Part shown: piece after piece, positions 33,168 through 40,340 of the stretch | Layout: every line of letters starts with the position of its first letter | How positions within the stretch are numbered: position 1 is the first letter of the stretch | Origin: Bradyrhizobium sp. | GTDB lineage: Bacteria; Pseudomonadota; Alphaproteobacteria; Rhizobiales; Xanthobacteraceae | Length of the DNA: 40,340 nucleotides | Direction of reading: 5' to 3' | NCBI RefSeq assembly: GCF_027307225.1 | Contig: NZ_DAHUXJ010000129.1 | Span: forward strand, 1 to 40,340 | Program-made: the position numbers and the translations under genes | The notes under the pieces: generated by a model | Seen by the model: only the letters and a program-made list of their open reading frames with translations | Told to the model about the DNA's origin: nothing | The model's database searches: none

Positions 33168-34226
33168 CTAGCTCAATTGCTCTCGGATAATGTTTGGCAA
33201 ATAGTCCGAAATACGCAAACTAGCTCCCACCCCGATCACTTCAAGCCAAACTGCTTGCTCAGCGGCATGCTGATCAACAAGATAAAGGACGTCCCTGTTA
33301 TGCTGCTTTTCAATTAGCACGTGGCAGCACACTGCTCGATACCCGAAGTCAACCACGCTCAACTGAGTTAGGTCATAGTCTTCGACCCTTTTCAAAAGCG
33401 GCGGCACCAAAGTGGTGTCATTCGACACCAGTCTTGCTCGCTCGAAGTCGAGCGTTGCCGTTCGCAGGATTAATGCGTCGTTCCAGTAAGTGGTCTTATA
33501 GAAATACGGAAACATATCGAGCGATCCGCCCGGCTTTTCCGAAGTTCGCCAAAACGTATGAAGGACGTCTCCTACTTTTTCAAAGCGCTCCGCTTGAGGC
33601 GAATAGACCAGCGCCTCAAACCCTCCGCCCCACCTGTTTGCGATCGTGCTTCCGGTCCTAAATTCTTCGTTCGTAAGTGCCGCTAGCAGACCATGCGCGA
33701 CTTGAAATTCGCCTGCACTCTTATCGGAAGTCCAAGCGGCTTTCTGGAGTAAGCTTAGGAAAGCATCGCAGCCCGAACCCGCGACACGTACTGACCCGAA
33801 GTTTGGAGCATGCTTAGCAGGCACGCCGATAGCAAAGCACGAATAATTGACAATTGATCCTTGTCTTTCGCCAAGAACTAGTCCGACGAGTTGCAGTTGA
33901 TCGATCTCGTGGCTGATTGCTTTGAGTTCATCAATCACTCGATCCGCGTCGAGCATCGGCCGATCCGAGATCGCAGTAAGTACCCTCAAGGCTTTCTCTG
34001 CCTGAACTGCCTGACCAGACCACCCAACGACAACGCGCTTGTTTATAATGTTGATCTTCTGCGCTAAGCCGACCTCAAAGGCGAACCCTCGATCAGCCAA
34101 GATTTGATTTATGTCGCCGACTAAGGGGAGATTAACCTTTACTCCCCTTATCGTTTCGGAAGACAGAAGCACGTCCCCAATAAGAAACGGAGCGCGGTTT
34201 ATCGACAGTTGCGCGATCAACGTCAA
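33168..34226 (-). CDS. Unrecognised protein with proteasome-like (Ntn-hydrolase) N-terminal features
   Basis: 352 residues from the TTG at 34226, chosen because GGA lies nine bases upstream; a TTG at 34235 has no spacing for one. The chain then begins Met-Thr, and Met removal would expose an N-terminal threonine. Numbering from that Thr, D17 (FLIGDVLLSS) and S21 follow at proteasome distances. A lysine in AQKINII with VVVGWSG behind it resembles the K33 and AG region, but after a 23-residue insert. VRVAGSGCDAFLSLL later resembles the proteasome GSG strand. The C-terminal 150 residues are unfamiliar. It lies 46 bp downstream of the HNH gene on the same strand. The fold call is inference; another possibility is a non-catalytic relative. 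Confidence 0.7.
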   Translation of the reverse strand: MTLIAQLSINRAPFLIGDVLLSSETIRGVKVNLPLVGDINQILADRGFAFEVGLAQKINIINKRVVVGWSGQAVQAEKALRVLTAISDRPMLDADRVIDELKAISHEIDQLQLVGLVLGERQGSIVNYSCFAIGVPAKHAPNFGSVRVAGSGCDAFLSLLQKAAWTSDKSAGEFQVAHGLLAALTNEEFRTGSTIANRWGGGFEALVYSPQAERFEKVGDVLHTFWRTSEKPGGSLDMFPYFYKTTYWNDALILRTATLDFERARLVSNDTTLVPPLLKRVEDYDLTQLSVVDFGYRAVCCHVLIEKQHNRDVLYLVDQHAAEQAVWLEVIGVGASLRISDYLPNIIREQLS

Positions 34227-34272
34227 AGCTATCAATCCGGTGTCATCATAGCGAGGTCGGTCTAACAGCCAA

Positions 34273-35289
34273 CTAAAGCAGATCTGGTACGGGCGAAGGA
34301 AATGTTCTTGTCGCCTGCCATGTTGTTACTATCCGATGCACTTCCTCCGCGAACGTCGTCTCCATCTTGTTGCCGCTGACGGCATCCATTGCGACAAATC
34401 GCAATTCAGTTGGATGAGCGTTAGAGCCATCAAAATAGCGCGCAGCATCGGTACTCACCAATACTACAGCTGCATACAAATCGAAGATGCGAACAGCGAT
34501 CACAACGTTTCCAGCTTTCTCTTGAGAATAAGCTAGATGATGTGACTGATGCGGTTTCCAAAAGGGAGAAAATGCTTCGCAATCAGCTGCCGGGCCGACG
34601 AAACCGTGAAAGCTATCTAGCGATCCCACTTCGGGTTTACAGATTGCTGTCCGCAATGCAGCTGCAAGTGGATCGTCAAGATAACTTTCGCCAAGCCACA
34701 AGAAGGCAAGTTCGTAAGCAATCTTGAACATTGCGTGGCGCAAATACGCGTAACTGACACAAATGTTCATTCGAACAGTCGGGTTCACAAGCGTGTTAAC
34801 TGAGAGCTTGGAAACCTCGATTGCAAGTTCTTCATCCGACAACGGAGGCATGCCGTGTCGCTTCCGCTCTCGATTTATGATGACGGTAACTTTCTCTTTA
34901 TCTCTAGCGTCAACAACGATTTGCCGAATTTTCTGTCCATCCGGCGTAATAGCATCGGTTGCTTGGTAGAGCCGATGCAAGTCGAGTTTATTGGTCGCCT
35001 CGTCGTACGTCACTCGGAGACGCCCGCCGGCCTCTCCAACCAGTTCCACATCGCCAGTGAGCAGTTCAAAGCGCCCGGGCGGCTTACGAGAATTGCCAGC
35101 CAAGCCAAGCTCCCCCCGGCGGACGCGGATAGGAAGATAATCAGTCAGGGCGAGATCAACCCGGCTTCCGAGCTCCGAATTGCATGGTTCGCAAACTCGG
35201 TCAGTCGTCAGACTTCCTCCGATGGCAAGCGGCACGACATGCTCCAAGCTGGGCGGACGCTCCTTCGAACAGAAAATACAGCGCATCAT
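34273..35289 (-). CDS. HNH endonuclease-domain protein
   Basis: 338 residues. The N-terminal HNH zinc-finger domain is plain: C4-x2-C7, SLEHVVPLAIGG with H17, and C33-x2-C36-N37 (CEPCNSELG). The remaining 290 residues have no family I know; a helical part (about 165-220) is followed by a beta-rich C-terminus. HNH proteins nick or cut DNA, and in small islands they often serve in phage defence or mobility. The codon choice is more AT-rich than that of neighbouring chromosomal genes. It lies between a truncated upstream gene and the proteasome-like gene, all in one direction with short gaps. Confidence 0.85.
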   Translation of the reverse strand: MMRCIFCSKERPPSLEHVVPLAIGGSLTTDRVCEPCNSELGSRVDLALTDYLPIRVRRGELGLAGNSRKPPGRFELLTGDVELVGEAGGRLRVTYDEATNKLDLHRLYQATDAITPDGQKIRQIVVDARDKEKVTVIINRERKRHGMPPLSDEELAIEVSKLSVNTLVNPTVRMNICVSYAYLRHAMFKIAYELAFLWLGESYLDDPLAAALRTAICKPEVGSLDSFHGFVGPAADCEAFSPFWKPHQSHHLAYSQEKAGNVVIAVRIFDLYAAVVLVSTDAARYFDGSNAHPTELRFVAMDAVSGNKMETTFAEEVHRIVTTWQATRTFPSPVPDLL

Positions 35290-35307
35290 TTTATCCGGTC
35301 GGGACGC

Positions 35308-35565
35308 TTACGGTTCCGCTTCATACAGCTCATGGGCAAACTCCCGGACCTCCTGCGAGGCTGCGCGCCAAGAATTCAAGAACTCTTGCTGGTTGCTCAT
35401 AGAGAATATACGCGCTTTGTATGTCAGTTCGGAAGGAAGGCGGCCTTGCTGCAATAGTGATGCGCACTGCTTATCGACAAACATGGCATCGACGTAGGGT
35501 GCGTACGTCGCTATCTCATTAAAGTCGTTCAGGACGCCAGCAGTCAGGTCTGGTCTTTGCCGCAG
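35308..35565 (-). pseudogene. Decapitated third gene of the island (C-terminal fragment)
   Basis: An 85-residue open frame with no start at its 5' end reads LRQRPDLTAGVLNDFNEIAT, then YAPYVDAMFVDKQCASLL, YKARIFSMSNQQEFLNSW, and ends YEAEP. The quality and length of this string indicate a genuine protein tail, of the sort seen at the end of longer bacterial proteins I cannot name. Its stop is 18 bp before the HNH start, so it was the first gene of the same operon. The front was lost between 35566 and the repeat at 35925. Confidence 0.6.
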
Positions 35566-35924
35566 TCAAGGGGGCTTGGCTTGACGTCTATCTACTTATT
35601 TTATCATGTCCGCCCGATTGCCGTCCATTATCCAGCGCTCTGCTGAGCGCCGTGAAAAAGGGGACAGTGCAATGCAATTCATCAAGTACTCTGTAGAGCT
35701 TCGGTCGAGAGTAAACGCATTGGAGAGTGAGTTCATGAGGACGCCCCAAGGTTAGGGCAGCCTTCTTCTATCGTCCTCGCGGCAAGAAGGGGCGATGATG
35801 CTCGCGAGCTACCCGCCAGAATTCGTGATCCTCCTAAAGGAACACGGACTTCAGATCACTTAGCCAAAAAGCCGCCGCCGCGTTGAGATCGGCGACGGCT
35901 TCCGGCCGTCGGATTTCGCGCGGT
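35566..35924. other. Degenerate right end of the island
   Basis: No secure gene. An ATG at 35672 preceded by AAAGGGGACAG opens a 27-codon frame (MQFIKYSVELRSRV and on) that is too short to trust. AAAAAGGGGACAG resembles the lead of some transposon scraps, but nothing else of a transposase is visible. A terminator-like hairpin lies at 35866-35899. Confidence 0.35.
35866..35899 (-). terminator. Hairpin plus T-run behind the truncated tRNA
   Basis: On the minus strand GCCGTCGCCG pairs with CGGCGGCGGC (one mismatch) across a nine-base loop, followed by TTTTT. It stands about 25 bases downstream of the tRNA fragment, so anything started at the promoter upstream of that fragment would end here. 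Confidence 0.55.
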
Positions 35925-35952
35925 TGCCGTTCTACCATTGAACTACGCCCGC
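35925..35952 (-). pseudogene. 5' half of a tRNA-Gly gene (att-like copy)
   Basis: Acceptor strand GCGGGCG, then TAGTTCAATGGTAGAAC and GGCA, matches the intact tRNA at 32944-33017 except for T instead of C in the D loop. It then breaks off before the anticodon arm. Because it keeps a good promoter on its 5' side, it is probably the displaced end of the original gene. Confidence 0.8.
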
Positions 35953-35963
35953 GATCGGAGCCC

Positions 35964-35991
35964 ACCATAGCGAATGGCGCGGCGGGATCAA
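35964..35991 (-). promoter_or_regulatory. Sigma-70-like promoter in front of the truncated tRNA
   Basis: On the minus strand TTGATC (35991-35986), a 16-base spacer and TATGGT (35969-35964) precede the tRNA fragment by 11 bases. This spacing suits a tRNA promoter. It is likely the original tRNA-Gly promoter. Confidence 0.6.
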
Positions 35992-36129
35992 GGCGGGGAA
36001 GCAGCATTGGTAAAGAACGCGGGACGATCTCTCGCGCCTATACGCGGAAGATCGGCGGGTCGTAAAAGAAGGGCGGCAGAGACACTCTCGAACGCGTTCT
36101 CGAATATCCCTGCCTTCTTTGTCAGTCCA

Positions 36130-37692
36130 TCAGAACTGGTAGCGCAGGCCGACGCCGGGATCGACGGAGTTGGCCTTGTTGCCGGTGTTGCCGGGCGTAC
36201 CGTTGGTTTGCAGGAAGCCGCTGGCGAGGCCGTTCGCAGCCTGCGACCACATCGCGCCGGCGTACATGTCCACGTGCCGGGCGAAGCGCCAGTCCACAAC
36301 CAGCGAGACGGCATCCAGCGTGCCGCTGCATTGTGCAGACGCCACGGTATTGCAGCCGGCGATAGCGCCGGTCCCGTAGCTATTCTGCCACTCGTGATAG
36401 TAGGCGCCGGCGACGTCGAGGTTCGGCATGATCGCATACTTCGCGCCGATCCAGGCCGTCTGCAGGATCTTGTCGTTCGGGAAGTTGGCGTTGTTGGGGT
36501 TGGCCAGAATGTATCCGCCGTCGAGGAAAGCACCCGCCGCGAGCGGACTGTTCGGATTGGAGAGGCCGACGTGCTCATAGCCGCCGAACAGCTTCCACGG
36601 TCCGATCGTGTAACGCAGGCCGACCTGGAACACGGTGTTGTCGGACACGGTGCCGGCGACCTGGCCGTTGCCGATGGCGAACGCCGTGGCGGCCTGGAGT
36701 TGCGCAGAACTCAGGGGAGCAGCGGAAACGGCGTCGTAGACCTTGCCGCCCACGAAGTCGATCGAGAAGCCCATATAGTCGAAGCCAACGTCGCCCTCGA
36801 AGGCGTTGCCGGTGCCGCTGTTGCCACCGTTGCGAAGCTGCGCTTCGGCCGCCAATCGAACCGGGCCGATGTTCACCCGGTATTCGTACGAATTGTCGTA
36901 GATGCGGTCTTCGGTGTCGCCGCCGCCGCCATTGGCGCCCTGGTAGGTGAGCAGCGACCAGGCGTTAGACCCGCCAAGCGCATCATAGTTGGTGACGAGG
37001 TCTGAGCTCAGCGCGCTCTGGCGGCCCATGGTGAGCGTGCCGTAGATCGGCGAGCTCACGCCGAAATAGGCGGCATTGTTGAACATCTGGCCGGCCTTGG
37101 ACGAATCGCTGAACGCGTTCTGGAAGCCGGTCGGAAGCCCGTTGTTCTGGACAACGGAGCCGATGCCGCTGGAGGCCTGTCCGCTTGCCGGATCAAACTG
37201 CGTTTGCAGGTTGAAGACGGCGTACAGATTGTCGGCGATTTCCTGCTTGCCGCGCAGACCAATGAACGACGTCGAGAGCTGGTTGGGACCGGCGCCGAAA
37301 TACGCACCGTTCGCATTCTTCGAGACAAGATAGTCGAGCGGACCGACGGCGAGCGGGCTCAACGGAGCACCGTGGTTCTGATAGGTTACGCCCATGTCGA
37401 AGTTGCCGTAAAGACAGATTCCCTTGATGCAGAGATCGTCATTCTCCGGCGGCCTCGCCTTGACGGCTGCCTTGTAGGGCAGGTCCGCGGCCATCGCGTC
37501 GACCGGGTTGACGGTCGGCACTTCAGCTTTCCGGGCTTCAAGAGCCTTCTGCCGCTTTTCCAGGTCAGCAAGGCGCCTGGTCATCTGCTCGCGCAGTTGC
37601 TTCTGCTGAGCCTTGATGTCCGTAAGTTCGTCGGCATGGGCAGCCGTGGCGAATGCCAGCACGGCCATCGCCGATATGAAAGTCTTCTTCAT
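36130..37692 (-). CDS. Outer-membrane porin
   Basis: 520 residues. Signal peptide (1-20), then a periplasmic coiled coil (about 21-58, KAQQKQLREQMTRRLADLEK), a linker with CIKGICLYGNFDMGVTY, and a 16-strand-type barrel rich in glycine and aromatic residues. It ends GLRYQF, with the C-terminal phenylalanine needed for outer-membrane insertion. Such porins are major general or specific channels in Bradyrhizobium. It lies next to the tRNA-Gly island but its base use matches the chromosome. Confidence 0.92.
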   Translation of the reverse strand: MKKTFISAMAVLAFATAAHADELTDIKAQQKQLREQMTRRLADLEKRQKALEARKAEVPTVNPVDAMAADLPYKAAVKARPPENDDLCIKGICLYGNFDMGVTYQNHGAPLSPLAVGPLDYLVSKNANGAYFGAGPNQLSTSFIGLRGKQEIADNLYAVFNLQTQFDPASGQASSGIGSVVQNNGLPTGFQNAFSDSSKAGQMFNNAAYFGVSSPIYGTLTMGRQSALSSDLVTNYDALGGSNAWSLLTYQGANGGGGDTEDRIYDNSYEYRVNIGPVRLAAEAQLRNGGNSGTGNAFEGDVGFDYMGFSIDFVGGKVYDAVSAAPLSSAQLQAATAFAIGNGQVAGTVSDNTVFQVGLRYTIGPWKLFGGYEHVGLSNPNSPLAAGAFLDGGYILANPNNANFPNDKILQTAWIGAKYAIMPNLDVAGAYYHEWQNSYGTGAIAGCNTVASAQCSGTLDAVSLVVDWRFARHVDMYAGAMWSQAANGLASGFLQTNGTPGNTGNKANSVDPGVGLRYQF

Positions 37693-38332
37693 GTTGGTCC
37701 CTCAAAATAACGATCGCTGCACATACGCGCCGCGAAAACTGGATAACGGCGTCCCGGACGGGACGCCCACGCGCGCGCTTCTGCTTCAGCTTGCGGAAAA
37801 TTTCTGTAGCGGACTCGCCACAACGCGTCGCAAACACCGTTAAATCAGGGGTAGCGACAAGAATGTGAAAACGGCGGCGACTTCGATCACCATGAAGTCA
37901 GACAATGCGACGAACCTTTCATCGCAACGTCGTAAAAGCTTAACAATGCAAGCTTCGTGGGGGTGAGACGCAGACATCGCGGATGAAATCATCGCGGCGC
38001 GCGATATCGCCTTCAACGAAGGCACGGTGATCGGCGCAAACAGCAAGGCCGCCAAGCGGAGTATCCTCGCTTGACGGCCTTGCGACGTTTTTCCGGACGG
38101 GGGAGGTCCGGTGCGGGACGTCTAGCAAAGCGTCGCCGATGCACGAACTGAACAATAGTTGATCGGAGCGTGTACGCCGGCGCCGGCGAAGACACCGTCC
38201 GCACCCCTCGCCTCTTGCGATCGAAAATTGTTGTCCACTGGATTCGTGTGCGACGCAGGTCTTAACCGGATTGTCATTTTTCGGGTGCGGCCGCCAGGCT
38301 CGGTGCTATGATGCTGGTGGGGACCAAGCGTT
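37693..38332. other. 640-bp gap between porin and Ogt genes
   Basis: It holds the divergent 5' regions of both neighbours. The one structured item is a strong hairpin at 38044-38092. Just before it, a 35-codon frame without a start codon (ADIADEIIAARDIAFNEGTV and on, ending SILA at the hairpin) has protein-like composition and may be a gene tail. I see nothing else. Confidence 0.4.
38044..38092 (+). terminator. Strong rho-independent-type terminator
   Basis: CAAGGCCGCCAAGCG (38044-38058) pairs with CGCTTGACGGCCTTG (38068-38082) with a single C-A mismatch (a G-T wobble on the other strand). TTTTT ends at 38092. Nothing with a start codon precedes it on this strand, so the transcript it ends is unidentified. 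Confidence 0.6.
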
Positions 38333-38911
38333 ATGTCGGGGCGGGCGTACACGATTTTCGATACGGCGATCGGCCGATGCGGCATCGCGTGGGGCCATCA
38401 GGGCATTGTCGGCGTGCAGCTCCCCGAAACCCGCGAGATCGATACCCGCAGGCGGCTTTTTCAGATCTATCCCGAGGCGCGCGAAACGCGCCCCAATCCC
38501 GATGTCGAAGCGGCGATCGAAGGAATCGCGGCCCTGCTCCACGGCAAGACCGCTGATTTCGCCGGCGTCACGCTCGATGCCGGCGGCATTCCGCCTTTCG
38601 ACCAGCGGGTCTACCAGATCACGCGCCGAATTCCGCGTGGCGAGACCATGACCTATCCCGAGATCGCGACCAGGCTCGGCGCGTCCGGCGCCGTGCGCTC
38701 GGTCACCCAGGCCATCAGCCGGAATCCCTTTGTCGTTATCGTCCCCTGCCACCGCGTTCTCGAAGCGGGTGGCTATGCCGACAAGATGTCCCTTCACGGC
38801 GGTTTGATCTCCAAACGGAGGCTGCTCTCGATCGAGGGCACCATGAGCCCTGCGAGCAAGACATTGCTGGACGTATTGCTTCCGGTTGCCCCGCCGCGGC
38901 TCTCCGGTTAG
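38333..38911 (+). CDS. ogt: Methylated-DNA--protein-cysteine methyltransferase
   Basis: 192 residues. The active-site PCHRV has C139 as acceptor; RIPRGETMTYPEIA and the helix-turn-helix RLGASGAVRSVTQAI precede it. It transfers the O6-alkyl group of guanine to itself in direct repair. It has only the Ogt C-terminal half of Ada, while the gene 9 bp downstream encodes an AraC-type regulator, so the pair may act as a split Ada-like system (inference). GGGGA lies nine bases before the ATG. Confidence 0.92.
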   Translation: MSGRAYTIFDTAIGRCGIAWGHQGIVGVQLPETREIDTRRRLFQIYPEARETRPNPDVEAAIEGIAALLHGKTADFAGVTLDAGGIPPFDQRVYQITRRIPRGETMTYPEIATRLGASGAVRSVTQAISRNPFVVIVPCHRVLEAGGYADKMSLHGGLISKRRLLSIEGTMSPASKTLLDVLLPVAPPRLSG

Positions 38912-38920
38912 CTTCAAAGG

Positions 38921-39760
38921 ATGATCAAGAAGACGCTGCTACAGCATCGATCGATCTCGGTGAGCGATTTTCGGTGCACCGCAGGACCGAACGAGAAGCC
39001 GTTCGCGGAGCAGTTCAACTGCCACTCGGTCTCCTATGTGCGCAAGGGCAGTTTCGGCTGCCAATCCCGCGGCCGCTCGTTCGAACTGGTGACGGGATCC
39101 GTGCTGGTCGGCTTTCCCGGCGACGAATATGTCTGCACCCACAACCACGTTTGCGGCGACGAGTGCCTGTCGTTCTTTCTGGAACAGGAACTGGTCGAGG
39201 CGATCGGCGGCCGGCGCGAGGCATGGCGGGTCGGCGCGGCGCCACCTTTGCCCGAACTGATGGTGCTCGGCGAATTGGCGCAGGCCGCAGCCGATGGCCG
39301 CAGCGATATCTCCCTTGACGAGGTCGGGTATCTGTTCGCCAGCCGCTTCGTCGATGCGGTATCCGACCGGACTCGCAAACCGGTCGCGATCAAGGCCCGC
39401 GACCGCCGCCGCGCGGTCGAGACGGCGCAATGGATCGAGGCGAATTCGCATCACACCATCGACCTCGATGCCGCCGCAAACCAGGCCGGCATCAGCCCGT
39501 TCCATTTCCTGCGCCTGTTTGCCAACGTGCTCGGCGTCACCCCACACCAATATCTGGTGCGTTCGCGGCTGCGTCAGGCCGCGCGCCTGCTGTCTGACGA
39601 AGACATTGCCATCACCGACATCGCCTACGATGTCGGCTTTGGCGATCTCTCCAATTTCGTCCGCACCTTCCACCGCGCCGCCGGCGTCTCGCCAAGCGCC
39701 TTCCGCGACGCCGCACGGGGAAACCGCAAGATTCTCCAAGAGCGGCTGGCGCTGCACTGA
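38921..39760 (+). CDS. AraC-family transcriptional regulator
   Basis: 279 residues. The N-terminal cupin-like sensing half (about 1-150) contains CHSVSYVRKGSFGC and a VCTHNHVCGDECLSFF cluster of Cys and His that could bind metal or react with electrophiles. Two helix-turn-helix motifs fill the C-terminus (about 170-272; DLDAAANQAGISPFHFLRLF and ITDIAYDVGFGDLSNFVRTF). The gene starts 9 bp after ogt and is followed by a VOC gene, so all three probably form one transcript. An alkylation or toxic-electrophile response is plausible but unproven. Confidence 0.9.
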   Translation: MIKKTLLQHRSISVSDFRCTAGPNEKPFAEQFNCHSVSYVRKGSFGCQSRGRSFELVTGSVLVGFPGDEYVCTHNHVCGDECLSFFLEQELVEAIGGRREAWRVGAAPPLPELMVLGELAQAAADGRSDISLDEVGYLFASRFVDAVSDRTRKPVAIKARDRRRAVETAQWIEANSHHTIDLDAAANQAGISPFHFLRLFANVLGVTPHQYLVRSRLRQAARLLSDEDIAITDIAYDVGFGDLSNFVRTFHRAAGVSPSAFRDAARGNRKILQERLALH

Positions 39761-39818
39761 GTAAAGGTTATCTCCATCTTTGGCGGGCCGGGCTCGCCAG
39801 TCAGGAAATGGAGAGACC

Positions 39819-40178
39819 ATGTACGATCATATCGGAATCCGGGTCGGTGACATCGAGGCCAGCGTCAAATTCTATGTGGCCGCGCTGGCGCCGCTCGGTT
39901 ACGTCCTGTGTTCCAAGGATGCGAACGGTGCGGGATTTGGACCCAAGGGCGAGCCGGCGCTTTGGCTGCATCTTCACAAGGGGCCCCCGGCGACCGGCGC
40001 CCATATCGCCTTCCGCGCCCCCAATCATGCGGCCATTGCCAAATTCCACGCCGACGGCCTGAAGGCCGGCGGCCGCGACAATGGCGCGCCCGGCCCACGC
40101 AAGGATTATAGCCCGACCTATTACGCCGCGTTCCTGATCGACCCCGACGGCAACAATGTCGAGGCGGTCCATACCTGA
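39819..40178 (+). CDS. VOC family protein (glyoxalase/dioxygenase superfamily)
   Basis: 119 residues with the paired beta-alpha-beta-beta-beta modules of the VOC fold: MYDHIGIRVGDIEASVKFY at the front, HIAFRAPN in the middle and AFLIDPDGNNVEAV at the end. Potential metal ligands are H4, H67 (of HIAFRAP) and the C-terminal E. Members detoxify methylglyoxal, fosfomycin or similar compounds, or are structural only. GGAGAG sits close before the ATG at 39819. It follows the AraC gene by 58 bp. Confidence 0.9.
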   Translation: MYDHIGIRVGDIEASVKFYVAALAPLGYVLCSKDANGAGFGPKGEPALWLHLHKGPPATGAHIAFRAPNHAAIAKFHADGLKAGGRDNGAPGPRKDYSPTYYAAFLIDPDGNNVEAVHT

Positions 40179-40340
40179 GACGCAGTCCCAGCTACCACCC
40201 CTCATCCTCTTATGTCCCATGTCAAGAGTAAGGGCATGACGAAGGGTTTTCTCCGAGCATTTGGGAGAGAGTGAGCGGGGATGATCGTGCAAAGGTGGAA
40301 GCAGAACCCAGAGACGTCGGTCAACAAGCTCTTATTCGCG
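40179..40340 (+). other. Window end, no secure gene
   Basis: An ATG at 40281 behind GAGCGGGG opens a frame (MIVQRWKQNPETSVNKLLFA) that is still open at the window edge. It could be the start of a gene, but 20 codons are too few to judge. Confidence 0.25.

Larger units (their letters stand above)
32990..35952. mobile_element. Small genomic island at tRNA-Gly flanked by 28-bp direct repeats
   Basis: The 5' 28 bases of tRNA-Gly (32990-33017) recur at 35925-35952 in the same orientation with one difference, then diverge. This is the picture left when an element integrates in a tRNA gene and supplies a replacement 5' half. The enclosed DNA is visibly richer in A and T than the flanks. It carries a proteasome-like protein, an HNH nuclease and a truncated gene, all on the minus strand. 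No integrase remains. Confidence 0.75.

Noticed and set aside
32990..35952. Island as a prophage or IS element
   Set aside because: No integrase, transposase, terminal inverted repeats or phage structural genes are visible.

Overview
The window looks like chromosome of a GC-rich alphaproteobacterium close to Bradyrhizobium. The signs are a class I lysyl-tRNA synthetase, a ligase-associated DNA-damage cluster, many dyad-rich intergenic repeats of the kind I remember from Bradyrhizobium genomes, and an outer-membrane porin ending in Phe. No database was searched; all family names come from reading the translations.

Layout. 1-2160: palindromic repeats, then a TauE/SafE exporter with a TIGR02186-type partner. 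2326-8886: membrane spermidine-synthase-like protein, MBL-fold hydrolase, EamA exporter divergent from a LysR regulator, a structured repeat block, and a secreted Pro/Ala-rich protein. 9060-16394: the ligase-associated DNA-damage cluster (PdeM phosphoesterase and DEXH helicase on minus, exonuclease and ATP-dependent ligase on plus) around a TPR methyltransferase. The plus-strand half is intact. The minus-strand half carries repeat insertions, and the helicase has a nonsense codon in motif VI. 16482-24378: DUF6460 protein, a deletion scar joining two gene remnants, pyrD, DUF952, aldolase-type protein, ketopantoate-reductase-like protein, lysyl-tRNA synthetase, a solute-binding protein and SCO. 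24661-29735: secreted ClpP-like protein, FAD dehydrogenase, RidA, and a Rieske oxygenase divergent from a LysR regulator. 29758-32191: an ECF sigma factor, a DUF4142 protein and a cupredoxin, with near-identical promoters before the first two, then a DUF1223 protein. 32944-35952: tRNA-Gly(CCC) followed by a small AT-richer island. 36130-40178: porin, Ogt methyltransferase, AraC regulator and a VOC protein.

Two things stand out. First, a composite repeat appears three times (1-139, 12532-12696, 18594-18761). Each unit is two different palindromes of about 75-78 bp, separated by 13-14 bp. The arms differ between units yet stay self-complementary, the loop cores are partly conserved, and a 2-4 nt bulge always sits on the inner arms. 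Second, the tRNA-Gly island is bounded by 28-bp direct repeats of the tRNA 5' half. It holds a protein with proteasome-like (Ntn-hydrolase) features, an HNH nuclease and a decapitated third gene. This is a plausible defence-type cassette that I do not recognise as described.
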